Positions 1-6,476 are shown, numbered from the stretch's first letter. The stretch is 7,546 nt of DNA from Endomicrobium sp. (GCA_031260765.1 JAISKX010000085.1:1-7546), one strand, 5' to 3'. The notes: a model not told the origin generated them from the sequence alone. Numbers and translations: made by a program.

Positions 1-110
1 GATGGTCGCTTTGCCTTTTGGCGTCTTTTGACACAATTTGCCTGCTGATGTAGCGCTGCTACACGGCGCAGTCAAATTCTGCCAAAATACGCTCAAAATG
101 CTTCGCGGAT
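1..110. repeat. Large imperfect inverted repeat at left edge
   Basis: The sequence can fold back on itself over about 100 bases. The core arms are 26-40 and 73-87 (13 of 15 positions complementary). An inner stem pairs 49-54 with 58-63 around a 3-base loop (55-57). Outer arms 13-25 and 88-101 also match with one gap and a few mismatches, and weaker similarity continues towards the window edge. The stretch is more GC-rich than the rest of the intergenic DNA and has no plus-strand ORF of note. The minus strand is open from about 170 to the edge but lacks a credible start. It is best described as a palindromic intergenic repeat of unknown family; it may extend left of the window. Confidence 0.55.
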
Positions 111-150
111 GTGCAATAATATAGTTTTTCCCTACTGCCAAAAAAGGCTC

Positions 151-198
151 GTTATTCTGGGTAAAGTATGTCTGTCATTCTGCGCGAAGTCGCAGAAT
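151..198. repeat. REP-like intergenic hairpin with degenerate upstream copy
   Basis: Positions 177-184 and 191-198 form a perfect 8-bp inverted repeat around a 6-base loop. On the minus strand, the unit followed by GAATGACA resembles an intergenic repeat that I recall from many bacterial genomes (core like ATTCTTCGCTTCGCTCAGAA); this resemblance is from memory only. A degenerate direct copy of the left half lies at 151-167 and matches 174-190 at 13 of 17 positions. The pair sits upstream of the small plus-strand gene at 266. A TATAAT-like hexamer follows at 202-207, but no -35 element is evident at the right distance. Confidence 0.5.
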
Positions 199-265
199 AT
201 ATATAATAAAAAGCCTCTTAACGAAAAATAGGCAGGCAATCTAAATAGGGGAAATCAAAAATAAT

Positions 266-457
266 ATGAAAAACGACAATCAGAATTACAAATTTGGAAT
301 ATTTTATTTTAATCCAAAAGATAAAACCTTGTTCCCCAAAAAACGCTTTGGTATTGGTTGGACAATAAATTTTGGTCAACCATTAGCATGGGTGTTGTTG
401 ATAGTGTTAATCATAATTGCTTTTGTAATTGCATCGGCAATTAAAAGTGCAAATTAA
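266..457 (+). CDS. Small single-pass membrane protein with DUF5808-like motif
   Basis: This 63-residue protein has no known role. Residues 11-36 (GIFYFNPKDK, then PKKRFGIGWTINF) resemble the short DUF5808 motif, which I know from small or membrane-anchored proteins with the pattern FYYNPDDP...VPKRxGxGWTxNF. Residues 40-59 are a continuous hydrophobic stretch (LAWVLLIVLIIIAFVIASAI) predicting one transmembrane helix near the C-terminus, so the basic motif would sit on one membrane face and only a few residues would follow the helix. The only Shine-Dalgarno candidate is AGGGGA at 247-252, about 13 bases from the ATG, which is long. It is the only plausible plus-strand gene here and ends upstream of the terminator at 561-609. 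Family assignment is from memory of the motif. Coding status is fairly likely because motif and helix occur together. Confidence 0.7.
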   Translation: MKNDNQNYKFGIFYFNPKDKTLFPKKRFGIGWTINFGQPLAWVLLIVLIIIAFVIASAIKSAN

Positions 458-473
458 TAAATAATATCGGAAA

Positions 474-517
474 ATAGGAGGAGTTAAATGCGAGATAATA
501 TTTTGCGTTCCTTGTGA
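474..517 (+). other. Strong ribosome-binding site with 9-codon ORF
   Basis: AGGAGGAG at about 476-483 lies at good spacing before ATG 488-490, and this is the best Shine-Dalgarno on the plus strand. The frame stops after nine codons (MRDNILRSL, TGA at 515-517). A different frame, read as CEIIFCVPCEKLKSR from 489, stays open to a stop at about 558 but has no start of its own. It may be a tiny peptide, a decayed gene start or a frameshifted small gene. I do not recognise either peptide. Confidence 0.25.
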
Positions 518-560
518 GAAGTTGAAAAGCCGTGTTAATAAGTTTAAAGTTATTTAATCC

Positions 561-609
561 AAAAAAGAAACCCCTCTTTGGCATTTTGCCGAAGGGGGGT
601 TCTTTTTTT
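561..609. terminator. Bidirectional intrinsic terminator
   Basis: Arms 569-582 and 588-601 form a 14-bp stem (two G-T pairs near the middle) with a 5-base loop ATTTT. On the plus strand it is followed by a T tract at 603-609. On the minus strand the A run at 561-566 gives a T tract. It lies 12 bases beyond the gpmA stop and downstream of the small plus-strand gene, so it can end both convergent transcripts. Confidence 0.92.
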
Positions 610-621
610 ATCCGCTATGTT

Positions 622-1368
622 TTATTTTGTTTTTCCTTGATTGGCTACTGAGTTCATCGCTTTTTTTACTGCTTCTGCGTCGCCCAGATAATAGCGTTTG
701 ACGGCTTTTAAATTATCGTCAAGTTCATATACAAGAGGCATCGCTGTCGGGATATTGACATTGATTATGTCATTGTCGCTTATATTGTCTAAATATTTTA
801 CCAATGCCCTAAGGCTGTTGCCGTGAGCGGATATTATGATTTTTTTTCCGGCTTTTATTTGAGGGACGATTTCTTTTTTCCAAAAAGGAACTACCCTTGC
901 CACAGTATCTTTTAAAGACTCGCTAAGCGGAAGTTGTTTCTTTGATAAAGAAGCATATCTCAAATCTTTGCCCGGATATCTATCGTCATTTTCATCAAGA
1001 GGCATAGGGCGGATATCATAACTTCTTCTCCAAAGTTTTACTTGCTCCTCTCCATATTTTGCCGCCGTTTCCGCTTTGTTTAAACCCTGCAATGCGCCGT
1101 AATGCCTCTCGTTTAATTCCCAACTTTTTATTACATGCACCCATTGTAAATTCATAGCGTCAAAAACTGTCCGAAGCGTCTGTATTGCCCTTTTAAGCAC
1201 AGAGGTAAAAGCCAAATCAAAAGCATATCCGTTTTTCTTTAACAATTTTCCCGCTGCAAAGGCTTCTTCCTTTCCTTTTTGAGACAAATTCACATCAGTC
1301 CAACCGGTGAATTTATTTTCATCATTCCAAACGCTTCTGCCATGTCTGATTAAAACTATTGTATACAT
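622..1368 (-). CDS. gpmA: 2,3-bisphosphoglycerate-dependent phosphoglycerate mutase
   Basis: This enzyme interconverts 3-phosphoglycerate and 2-phosphoglycerate in cytosolic glycolysis and gluconeogenesis through a phosphohistidine. The 248-residue length matches the GpmA family. The histidine-phosphatase motif RHG is at residues 8-10, with His9 the expected phosphoacceptor. [10 protein letters not shown] at 20-29, the LKRAIQT segment with Arg60, [10 protein letters not shown] at 86-95, WRRSYD at 113-118 and SAHGNSLRA at 180-188 (second catalytic His182) are all present. The residue after RHG is Arg11, where many family members have Glu or Gln; this should not affect chemistry but is uncommon. 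The ATG has GAGGAG about 10 bases upstream and lies 19 bases after the rny stop, so it is the last gene of the long operon and is followed by the terminator at 561-609. Confidence 0.96.
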   Translation of the reverse strand: MYTIVLIRHGRSVWNDENKFTGWTDVNLSQKGKEEAFAAGKLLKKNGYAFDLAFTSVLKRAIQTLRTVFDAMNLQWVHVIKSWELNERHYGALQGLNKAETAAKYGEEQVKLWRRSYDIRPMPLDENDDRYPGKDLRYASLSKKQLPLSESLKDTVARVVPFWKKEIVPQIKAGKKIIISAHGNSLRALVKYLDNISDNDIINVNIPTAMPLVYELDDNLKAVKRYYLGDAEAVKKAMNSVANQGKTK

Positions 1369-1387
1369 TTATTCTCTCTCCTCAGGG

Positions 1388-2941
1388 TTATTTCGCAATA
1401 TCTTGCGCTCTTGTTTCTCTTATGACAGTCACTTTGATTTGTCCGGGATATTCCAAAGTTTGTTCTACTTTTTTTGCTATATCGTGGGCTAAAACCGGCA
1501 TTTGCCCATCGTTTATATTATCGGGTTCAACTAAAATTCTCACCTCTCTGCCTGCTTGTATGGCATAAGCCATTGAAACTCCTTTAAAGCCAGATGCGAC
1601 TTTTTCAAGCTTTTCAAGCCTCTGCATATAATGCTCTACGGATTCTCTCCTCGCGCCCGGTCTTGCGGCTGATATTGCGTCGGCGGCGGCAATCACAAAA
1701 GCTTCGGCGCTTTTTGGAGTATCAAACCCCTCGTGATGAGCCAGAATGGCATTTATCATTTTTGGAGATTCCCCAAACTTCTTTGCAACCTCAGCAGAAA
1801 TTTGATGATGAGTGCCTTCCACTTCATGGTCAACGGCTTTTCCTATATCGTGGAGAAGCCCCGCTTTTTTACAAAACATCACATCTATGCCGAGTTCTCC
1901 CGCTATCGCGCCTGCAATCCAAGTGACTTCTAAGGTATGTTGAAGTTGATTCTGCCCATAAGAAGTCCTGAATTTGAGTTTTCCAAGCAATTTAATGATT
2001 TCGGAATTAAGACCTGGAACGCCGGCTTCAATAGCGGCTTGTTCTCCTATCTCTTTTAATCTGCCGTCCATTTCCTTTCTCACTTTATCAACCACTTCTT
2101 CAATTCTTGCGGGATGAATTCTCCCGTCGGCTATAAGTCTTTCAAGAGCGACTTTTGCAATTTCTCTTCTGACTCCGTCAAATGCAGACACCACTATGGT
2201 TTCCGGAGTATCATCAACTATCAAGTCAACGCCTGTGACTTGTTCAAAAGCCCTGATATTTCTGCCTTCTCTGCCGATGACTCTTCCTTTCATCTCGTCG
2301 TTTTGAATTTGAACAGTTGAAGTGGTGATGTCGGCAGTATGGTCTGCCGCAATCCTTTGTATAGCCACAGACAGAATTTCTTTGGATTTTTTATCCGCAT
2401 TATCTCTTGTGTCTTGCTCAATCTTTTGAAGTAAAATAGCGGCGTCTTGTTTTGCCTCGTCTTCCATAGATTTGATAAGAGAATTTTTGGCGTCTTCTCT
2501 TGTCATTTGAGCCACTCTTTCTAAAGCTTTTCTCTGTTCTTCCTTGATTTTGTCAATTTCAGAATATCTATAATTCAAATTTTGAGCTTTTTGAGAAAGC
2601 TCTTTCTCTTTACCCGACAAATCTCTTTCTTTCCTTTCAGCCGCGTCTATCCTCTTGTCAAGATGTTCTTCACGCTGATTGAGCCTGTTTTCCATAGTTT
2701 GAGCGGTTTGTTTTTTTTCTCGGATTTCTTGCTCAAACTCCTTTCTTTCTTTATCTACGATTACTTTTGCTTCGAGCAAAGACTCTTTAGATTTTGTTTC
2801 TGCTATTAATTTAGCTTCTCTGATAATCCTTTCAGAAACTTGTTCGGCTGATTTTACATTGGTTTTTGCATAAGCAAATCTCAAGATATAACCTATAGCC
2901 AAAAACACTAAAGCGGTGATTGCTATCATTAAAATGTCCAT
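1388..2941 (-). CDS. rny: Ribonuclease Y
   Basis: RNase Y is a membrane-anchored endoribonuclease that begins turnover and processing of many mRNAs in bacteria that use it. The 517-residue protein has the full family architecture. Residues 3-22 form an N-terminal transmembrane helix, and about 30-195 are a highly charged coiled coil rich in Glu, Lys and Arg. About 205-270 are a KH RNA-binding domain with the GxxG loop GREG at 223-226. About 330-425 are the HD phosphohydrolase domain, with His335, the His364-Asp365 pair in LLHDIGKA, His402-His403 in LAHHEG, and Asp421 in the [17 protein letters not shown] segment. All catalytic metal ligands expected of the family appear intact. The ATG has GGAG and GGAGG runs just upstream and follows the cyclo-ligase stop by 47 bases. 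Presence of rny suggests an RNase Y-based degradosome. Confidence 0.97.
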   Translation of the reverse strand: MDILMIAITALVFLAIGYILRFAYAKTNVKSAEQVSERIIREAKLIAETKSKESLLEAKVIVDKERKEFEQEIREKKQTAQTMENRLNQREEHLDKRIDAAERKERDLSGKEKELSQKAQNLNYRYSEIDKIKEEQRKALERVAQMTREDAKNSLIKSMEDEAKQDAAILLQKIEQDTRDNADKKSKEILSVAIQRIAADHTADITTSTVQIQNDEMKGRVIGREGRNIRAFEQVTGVDLIVDDTPETIVVSAFDGVRREIAKVALERLIADGRIHPARIEEVVDKVRKEMDGRLKEIGEQAAIEAGVPGLNSEIIKLLGKLKFRTSYGQNQLQHTLEVTWIAGAIAGELGIDVMFCKKAGLLHDIGKAVDHEVEGTHHQISAEVAKKFGESPKMINAILAHHEGFDTPKSAEAFVIAAADAISAARPGARRESVEHYMQRLEKLEKVASGFKGVSMAYAIQAGREVRILVEPDNINDGQMPVLAHDIAKKVEQTLEYPGQIKVTVIRETRAQDIAK

Positions 2942-2988
2942 TCCTCCGCTCCTTTTTGAAATAATTTTTAAAATTTAAGCTTTTCAAT

Positions 2989-3588
2989 TCATAATTTTTG
3001 CCGCACAATTCTCTTGCCGCTGACAATCATCCCTAAAGATTCGTCAAAACTTTCTCGGGGAACCCTATCTATAATTTGAAAATCATAAGCAAGACCTACA
3101 ATCTTTTCTTTCTTTATCCCTTTAAGCCATCTGTCAAAATAACCCTGCCCATATCCCACTCTATAACAATCTTCGTCAAAAACAACTCCTGGAACTACAA
3201 TTAAATCAATTTCATCTTTACTAATTTCATTTTTAATCTCAGGTTGTTTAATTCCCATTACAATATTGCCGGCTTCTTCAGATTCAGAAAACGCAAATGC
3301 TCCCATTGTTTTTTTGCTTTTATCTATCACCGCGGGAAAAACGACTTTTTTGCCGTCTTTAACGGCGAGATTTATTATCTCTTGAGAGTCCACTTCTCCT
3401 CGGATGGCTTGATAAAGCATAATGGTTTTAGCTTTTTGATATATAGGCATATTTTGTATTTTGCCTACAATCTCTTTGCTTTCGGATACAGACAAAGATG
3501 GAGAGATAGTTTCTCTCATTTTTAGAAATCTATTTCTTATCCTTTTTTTGTCTAAGTCCGTATAAGCGTTCACGAATTCTTGCCTCAT
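2989..3588 (-). CDS. fau: 5-formyltetrahydrofolate cyclo-ligase
   Basis: It converts 5-formyltetrahydrofolate to 5,10-methenyltetrahydrofolate using ATP, returning the storage folate to one-carbon metabolism. The 199 residues fit the family. The N-terminal basic helix DKKRIRNRFLKMR (13-25) is typical. YQAIRGEVDS at 59-68, GIKQP at 112-116 and the ATP/folate signature PGVVFDEDCYRVGYGQGYFD (133-152) are clear. Near the C-terminus, the usual Glu-x-His-Asp appears as ESFD at 179-182, with Phe instead of His. The start is uncertain: ATG at 3588 has AGAAGG very close upstream, whereas GTG at codon 6 (3573) has GAGG at better spacing. Both lie inside the 3' end of rarA, and since the conserved helix also overlaps rarA, the overlap is real. 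In proteobacteria this gene is the classic partner of 6S RNA. Confidence 0.94.
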   Translation of the reverse strand: MRQEFVNAYTDLDKKRIRNRFLKMRETISPSLSVSESKEIVGKIQNMPIYQKAKTIMLYQAIRGEVDSQEIINLAVKDGKKVVFPAVIDKSKKTMGAFAFSESEEAGNIVMGIKQPEIKNEISKDEIDLIVVPGVVFDEDCYRVGYGQGYFDRWLKGIKKEKIVGLAYDFQIIDRVPRESFDESLGMIVSGKRIVRQKL

Positions 3589-4849
3589 ACCCTTCTTTTG
3601 TCGGTTTATAGAATTCTACCGGGTCATCCCAATAATCCTGTTGGACAAAATGCCCTTCAAAATCATGAGGATATTTATATCCCTGTCCATGTCCCAATTG
3701 CTCTCCATCTAAATTTGCATCTTTTAAATGATTTGGAACGCTTCTCGCCTTGCCGTTTTTTACTTCAGAAAGCGCCTCTTCTATAGCTAAATAAGTTGAA
3801 TTTGATTTCGGCGCGCTTGCTACATATACGGCGGCTTGGGATAAAATAATTCTTGCTTCAGGCATTCCGATAAATTCTACAGCTCTTAAAGCGGATTCCG
3901 CAAACATCAAAGCCCGCGGGTCTGCCATTCCTACATCTTCCGACGCCGCTATTATTATTCTTCTTGCTATAAAGCGCGGGTCTTCTCCCGCAGATAACAT
4001 CTTTGCCATCCAATATAGCGATGCGTCAGGGTCGCTGCCTCTCATTGACTTTATAAATGCCGAGATATGGTCATAATGAGCGTCTCCGGAACGGTCGTAT
4101 AAAACCGCCCTTTTTTGCATAGATTCTTGCGCTGTGGAAATGTCAAAAATCCTTATGCCTTGCTCGTTCACTTTTGTTGAAAGAACTCCGATTTCAAGAG
4201 CATTTAGAAGTTTTCTCGCATCTCCATCGGCATTTAAAATCAAATGTTTTCTTGCATCATCAGACATTTTGACTGTGTAATTTCCAAGTCCGTTTTCTTT
4301 ATCTTTTAAAGCATTGTCCAAAATTGTTGAAAGAGCCTCTTTTGGAAGAGATTTAAACTCAAAAACAATGCTTCTTGATATTATAGCCGCATTTATATAA
4401 AAAAACGGATTCTCCGTTGTGATGCCTATTAAAGTGATTACGCCTCTTTCAACATCCGGCAGCAAAGCGTCTTGCTGAGAGCGGTTAAAATGATGTATTT
4501 CATCAAGCATAAGAATCGTTTTTTTGCCGTAAAGTTCAGTTCTTGATTTAGCCGCTTCAATAATTTTCCTAATTTCCGCAATGCCTATTGTAACTGCATT
4601 CGCTTCTTCAAAATAGGACTTGGTTTTTAAAGCTATAATTCTTGCCAATGCGCTTTTGCCTGTGCCGGGAGGACCGAAAAAAATCATAGAGCCTAAATTA
4701 TCCGCTTCAATGGAGCGGCGCAAAAGTTTATCATTTCCCGCTATATTTTCCTGCCCTAAAAAATCTTCAAAAGACTTTGGAGACATTCTTGCCGCCAAGG
4801 GCTTATTTTTTTGTTTAGCGGAGTTTGTCATAAAATCCGTCTGTTGCAT
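3530..4849 (-). CDS. rarA: Replication-associated recombination protein A (AAA+ ATPase RarA/MgsA)
   Basis: RarA (MgsA, WRIP1 family) is a clamp-loader-like AAA+ ATPase that acts at stalled replication forks, probably as a tetramer with SSB. The 439 residues match the family. Visible elements are the N-terminal PLAARMSPKSFEDFLGQ (17-33), Walker A GPPGTGKS (59-66), Walker B LMLDEIHHF (113-121), sensor 1 TTENP (144-148), a likely arginine finger in ISRS (Arg159) and sensor 2 GDARK (209-213). The C-terminal oligomerisation part holds YDRSGDAHYDHISAFIKSMRG (251-271) and the DPDASLYWMAKML and GEDPRFIARR segments. ATG at 4849 is preceded by GGAGGGGAG at good spacing, so I prefer it over Met7. The 3' end overlaps the cyclo-ligase gene by up to 59 bases. 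Its message runs through, or starts after, the 6S RNA at 4881-5037. Confidence 0.96.
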   Translation of the reverse strand: MQQTDFMTNSAKQKNKPLAARMSPKSFEDFLGQENIAGNDKLLRRSIEADNLGSMIFFGPPGTGKSALARIIALKTKSYFEEANAVTIGIAEIRKIIEAAKSRTELYGKKTILMLDEIHHFNRSQQDALLPDVERGVITLIGITTENPFFYINAAIISRSIVFEFKSLPKEALSTILDNALKDKENGLGNYTVKMSDDARKHLILNADGDARKLLNALEIGVLSTKVNEQGIRIFDISTAQESMQKRAVLYDRSGDAHYDHISAFIKSMRGSDPDASLYWMAKMLSAGEDPRFIARRIIIAASEDVGMADPRALMFAESALRAVEFIGMPEARIILSQAAVYVASAPKSNSTYLAIEEALSEVKNGKARSVPNHLKDANLDGEQLGHGQGYKYPHDFEGHFVQQDYWDDPVEFYKPTKEGYEARIRERLYGLRQKKDKK

Positions 4850-4880
4850 AACTCCCCTCCATCATTCATACAGATTACAT

Positions 4881-5037
4881 AAAAAAACCCCGCGATGCCG
4901 TGCATTCTAAAAGATTTAAAGCCCTTGTATCAGGTGAGAATCAGAGGCATAAGCCCTCGAGCAAACGCTCGTCTTAGATTCTCCTGTTTAGACTTGTAGG
5001 AATAAATACAGTTAGAATGTCACCAACACCGCAGGGA
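4881..5037 (-). ncRNA. ssrS: 6S RNA
   Basis: 6S RNA binds housekeeping RNA polymerase as an open-promoter mimic and lowers transcription in slow growth. The minus-strand transcript folds as expected. Bases 5036-5012 pair with 4910-4888 in a closing stem of about 23 bp with only two bulged bases. A large unpaired central bubble follows, with the left strand about 5011-4987 and the right strand about 4930-4911, including ACAAGGG as seen in other 6S RNAs. The upper stem pairs 4986-4977 with 4942-4931 (CA bulge) and carries small apical hairpins, one at 4971-4958. The length of about 155 bases is slightly short of the 180-200 usual in proteobacteria. The transcript ends in GGGG plus seven T. It starts 16 bases after the zapA stop, and TATTTT at 5050-5045 is a possible own -10, but TTGACG at 5078-5073 is 22 bases away. 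Assignment rests on structure and on the zapA/cyclo-ligase context. Confidence 0.85.
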
Positions 5038-5052
5038 AAACATTAAAATATT

Positions 5053-5343
5053 TCAATTTAGCGCATTTACTTCGTCAATTTGCTTAATCAATTTGTTAAT
5101 TTTTTTGGTATAGTTCTCCGAAATATTTTTTTGTGAACCTTTAAGTTCCAACAACTCTTTAGCAATATAAAAAGTTGTTAAAGCCGTTATTTTTTGAGTG
5201 TCAACTACATCTTTTCTTTGTTCCTGCACCTTTTCCCATCTTGCATTTATCAAATCTATAATCGCCGCTATATCTAATTGCCCGATTCCGTCCAAATCAA
5301 CTACTATTTCTTTCTTCATTACAGTCAAGGAGTATTTTGCCAT
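5053..5343 (-). CDS. zapA: Cell division protein ZapA
   Basis: ZapA binds FtsZ and cross-links its protofilaments at the division ring; it is non-essential in most species. The 96-residue protein fits the family: an N-terminal beta-rich part (YSLTVMKKEIVVDLDG, residues 4-19), then helices starting near DIAAIIDLINARWEKV (24-39), the TQKITALTTFYIAKELLEL stretch (49-67), and a C-terminal charged coiled coil to residue 96 used for tetramerisation. Family resemblance is by pattern, as ZapA proteins diverge strongly. The ATG lies one base after the stop of the upstream zapB-like gene (TAAAATG) with little Shine-Dalgarno, so translational coupling is likely. The 6S RNA begins 16 bases downstream, as in the zapA-ssrS arrangement of Escherichia coli. 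Confidence 0.85.
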   Translation of the reverse strand: MAKYSLTVMKKEIVVDLDGIGQLDIAAIIDLINARWEKVQEQRKDVVDTQKITALTTFYIAKELLELKGSQKNISENYTKKINKLIKQIDEVNALN

Positions 5344-5344
5344 T

Positions 5345-5584
5345 TTATTTCTTAAAAGTATCTATTTTTTTTAGTATTCTTTCCACTTTTATTATTGAAT
5401 TTTCAACGCTTTTTTTCAAAACTGCATATTCGCTTGCTTTTATTGAATTTAGTCTGTTTTCTTGCTTTAAAAAGTCCACTTCGGCTTTTAATTTTATGTT
5501 TTGTTCATACAATTCTTTGTATTTTGCCGTAAGTTTTCGAATTTTTGTAGATAAAAGCTCTAATTCAACCTCTATTTCAACCAT
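5345..5584 (-). CDS. ZapB-like coiled-coil cell division protein
   Basis: The 79 residues are almost entirely coiled coil: heptad-spaced Leu, Ile and Val with Glu and Lys from about residue 3 to 75, no Cys, Gly, Pro or Trp. Length, all-helical character and position before zapA fit ZapB, a small coiled-coil protein of about 80 residues that binds ZapA and helps organise the Z ring. The C-terminal VERILKKID (67-75) resembles the end of short ZapB-like proteins found next to zapA in many phyla. Sequence identity to E. coli ZapB is not evident, so the symbol is withheld. It is the first gene of the operon. Its ATG has no Shine-Dalgarno and lies six bases after a -10 element, suggesting a leaderless start; no alternative in-frame start nearby has a better site. 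Confidence 0.7.
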   Translation of the reverse strand: MVEIEVELELLSTKIRKLTAKYKELYEQNIKLKAEVDFLKQENRLNSIKASEYAVLKKSVENSIIKVERILKKIDTFKK

Positions 5585-5590
5585 GGCGGG

Positions 5591-5619
5591 ATTGTATAAA
5601 TTGAATGCTTCTTTGTCAA
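5591..5619 (-). promoter_or_regulatory. Sigma70-type promoter of the zapB-zapA-6S-rarA-fau-rny-gpmA operon
   Basis: On the minus strand, TTGACA (5619-5614) is a perfect -35. It is followed after exactly 17 bases by TACAAT (5596-5591), a one-mismatch -10. An overlapping TATACA two bases earlier would give a 15-base spacer. Transcription should begin near 5584, which is the A of the zapB-like ATG. The site lies between the rubrerythrin terminator and the operon, and no other strong promoter was seen for the downstream genes. Confidence 0.8.
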
Positions 5620-5733
5620 CTTATAAGAAAAGTATGGATTTTTTAAGGGGTTTATGGAGATATTATCTAAAAACACATTGATTTTTCAATCAATTCAACT
5701 TAAATTATCTTATAAATATACTATTTACCCAAT

Positions 5734-5774
5734 AAAAAACCGCCTAACTATCAAACAAGTTAGGCGGTTTTTTT
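5734..5774 (-). terminator. Intrinsic terminator after rubrerythrin
   Basis: Arms 5734-5749 and 5758-5773 are perfectly complementary over 16 bp (the outer part being A-T pairs) with loop 5750-5757. Read on the minus strand, the GC-rich core GCCTAACT/AGTTAGGC is followed by a T tract at 5739-5734, 25 bases after the rubrerythrin stop. The plus strand also has a T tract (5768-5774), so it could act both ways, though no plus-strand gene precedes it. The stretch 5620-5733 between it and the zapB promoter is AT-rich and otherwise shows nothing. Confidence 0.92.
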
Positions 5775-5798
5775 GTGTCTGTGTGAGCGAAACGGCAA

Positions 5799-6377
5799 TT
5801 AGAAATTGTCGTTAAGCAATTCCATATAACTCAGCGGATGTTGACATGCTGGGCAAAGGTTCAATGCTTCTTTGCCTTCATATACATATCCACAATTGCG
5901 GCATCTCCAGCGGACAACTGTTTTCTTCTTGAAAACTTCATCATTTTCAATATTGTCAAGAAGTTGCAAATATCTCGCTTCATGGTGTTTTTCCGCAACA
6001 GATACCATTTGAAATGTCTTTGCAATTTCTGGAAAACCTTCATCCTCGGCTGTTTTTGCAAATCCCGGATACATATCTGACCATTCTTCTTTTTCTCCAG
6101 CAGCGGCAGCTTTTAAATTTTCAGCAGTTGTGCTGATAATGCCGGCAGGAAAAGATGCTGTAATTGAGAGATTTCCGCCTTCTAAGAATTTGAAAAATCT
6201 CTCAGCATGCTCTTTTTCATTATCCGCTGTCTCTATAAAGAAGCCTGATATTTGTTCAAAGCCCTCTTTTTTTGCCTTTGAAGCAAAGAATGTATATCTA
6301 TTTCTTGCTTGCGATTCTCCAGCGAATGCCATGAGAAGATTTTTTTCCGTCTGTGTTCCTTTTACTGATTTTGCCAT
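5799..6377 (-). CDS. rbr: Rubrerythrin
   Basis: Rubrerythrin reduces hydrogen peroxide to water in anaerobes, taking electrons from rubredoxin or NADH systems in the cytosol. The 192-residue protein has the classic two domains. Residues 1-145 are a four-helix diiron domain: Glu21 in AGESQAR, Glu54 and His57 in DNEKEH, Glu95 and Glu98 in GEKEEW, and Glu129 with His132 in AEKHHE cover the expected iron ligands. Residues 153-192 are a rubredoxin-like [Fe(SCys)4] domain with C159-x2-C162 and C175-x2-C178. Length equals that of the Desulfovibrio protein. AGGAGG lies nine bases before the ATG. It follows the superoxide reductase gene by about 100 bases that contain a hairpin, and is followed by a terminator. 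Pairing with superoxide reductase makes sense, since that enzyme produces the peroxide. Confidence 0.97.
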   Translation of the reverse strand: MAKSVKGTQTEKNLLMAFAGESQARNRYTFFASKAKKEGFEQISGFFIETADNEKEHAERFFKFLEGGNLSITASFPAGIISTTAENLKAAAAGEKEEWSDMYPGFAKTAEDEGFPEIAKTFQMVSVAEKHHEARYLQLLDNIENDEVFKKKTVVRWRCRNCGYVYEGKEALNLCPACQHPLSYMELLNDNF

Positions 6378-6405
6378 TTTAATATCCTCCTTTTTTCATA
6401 TTTTC

Positions 6406-6470
6406 CCTCTTCCTATAAGAGAGAGAGAGGCGCAAAGCCCCGGCGAGGGATGCAAAGCGCCTTTTTGTTT
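6406..6470. repeat. Inverted-repeat element between superoxide reductase and rubrerythrin genes
   Basis: AGGCGC at 6428-6433 pairs with GCGCCT at 6457-6462, and CCC 6439-6441 pairs with GGG 6447-6449 inside. GCAAAGC occurs as an exact direct repeat at 6432-6438 and 6452-6458. A second small hairpin (CTCTT/AAGAG) and a GA-repeat tract lie at about 6408-6430. On the plus strand the large hairpin is followed by T-rich DNA (6462-6472) and looks like a terminator. On the minus strand, the direction of the genes, no T tract follows, so it may instead be an intergenic repeat or an mRNA-stability or processing element. Confidence 0.5.
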
Positions 6471-6476
6471 TTTCAA

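Noticed and set aside
1..170. Minus-strand open frame of about 56 codons running off the left edge
   Set aside because: It begins after a stop near 175, has no ATG or ribosome-binding site, and runs through the inverted repeat; its openness is better explained by the repeat sequence.
1307..2809. Several plus-strand ORFs of 60-110 codons
   Set aside because: All are antisense shadows of gpmA and rny, whose motifs are complete on the minus strand.
2832..3026. Minus-strand ORF of 64 codons between the cyclo-ligase and rny genes
   Set aside because: It overlaps the ends of both genes in another frame, and the rny start with its ribosome-binding site accounts for the region.
4620..4910. Plus-strand ORF of 96 codons
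   Set aside because: It lies antisense to the start of rarA, including Walker A, and to the 6S RNA closing stem; no ribosome-binding site or recognisable domain.
5337..5681. Plus-strand ORF of 114 codons
   Set aside because: It is the complement of the coiled-coil zapB-like gene; Phe/Ser-rich composition is typical of antisense to Glu/Lys-rich DNA.
5861..6061. Second minus-strand frame inside rubrerythrin, possible frameshift
   Set aside because: Rubrerythrin is intact with all metal ligands in one frame, so no frameshift is needed.
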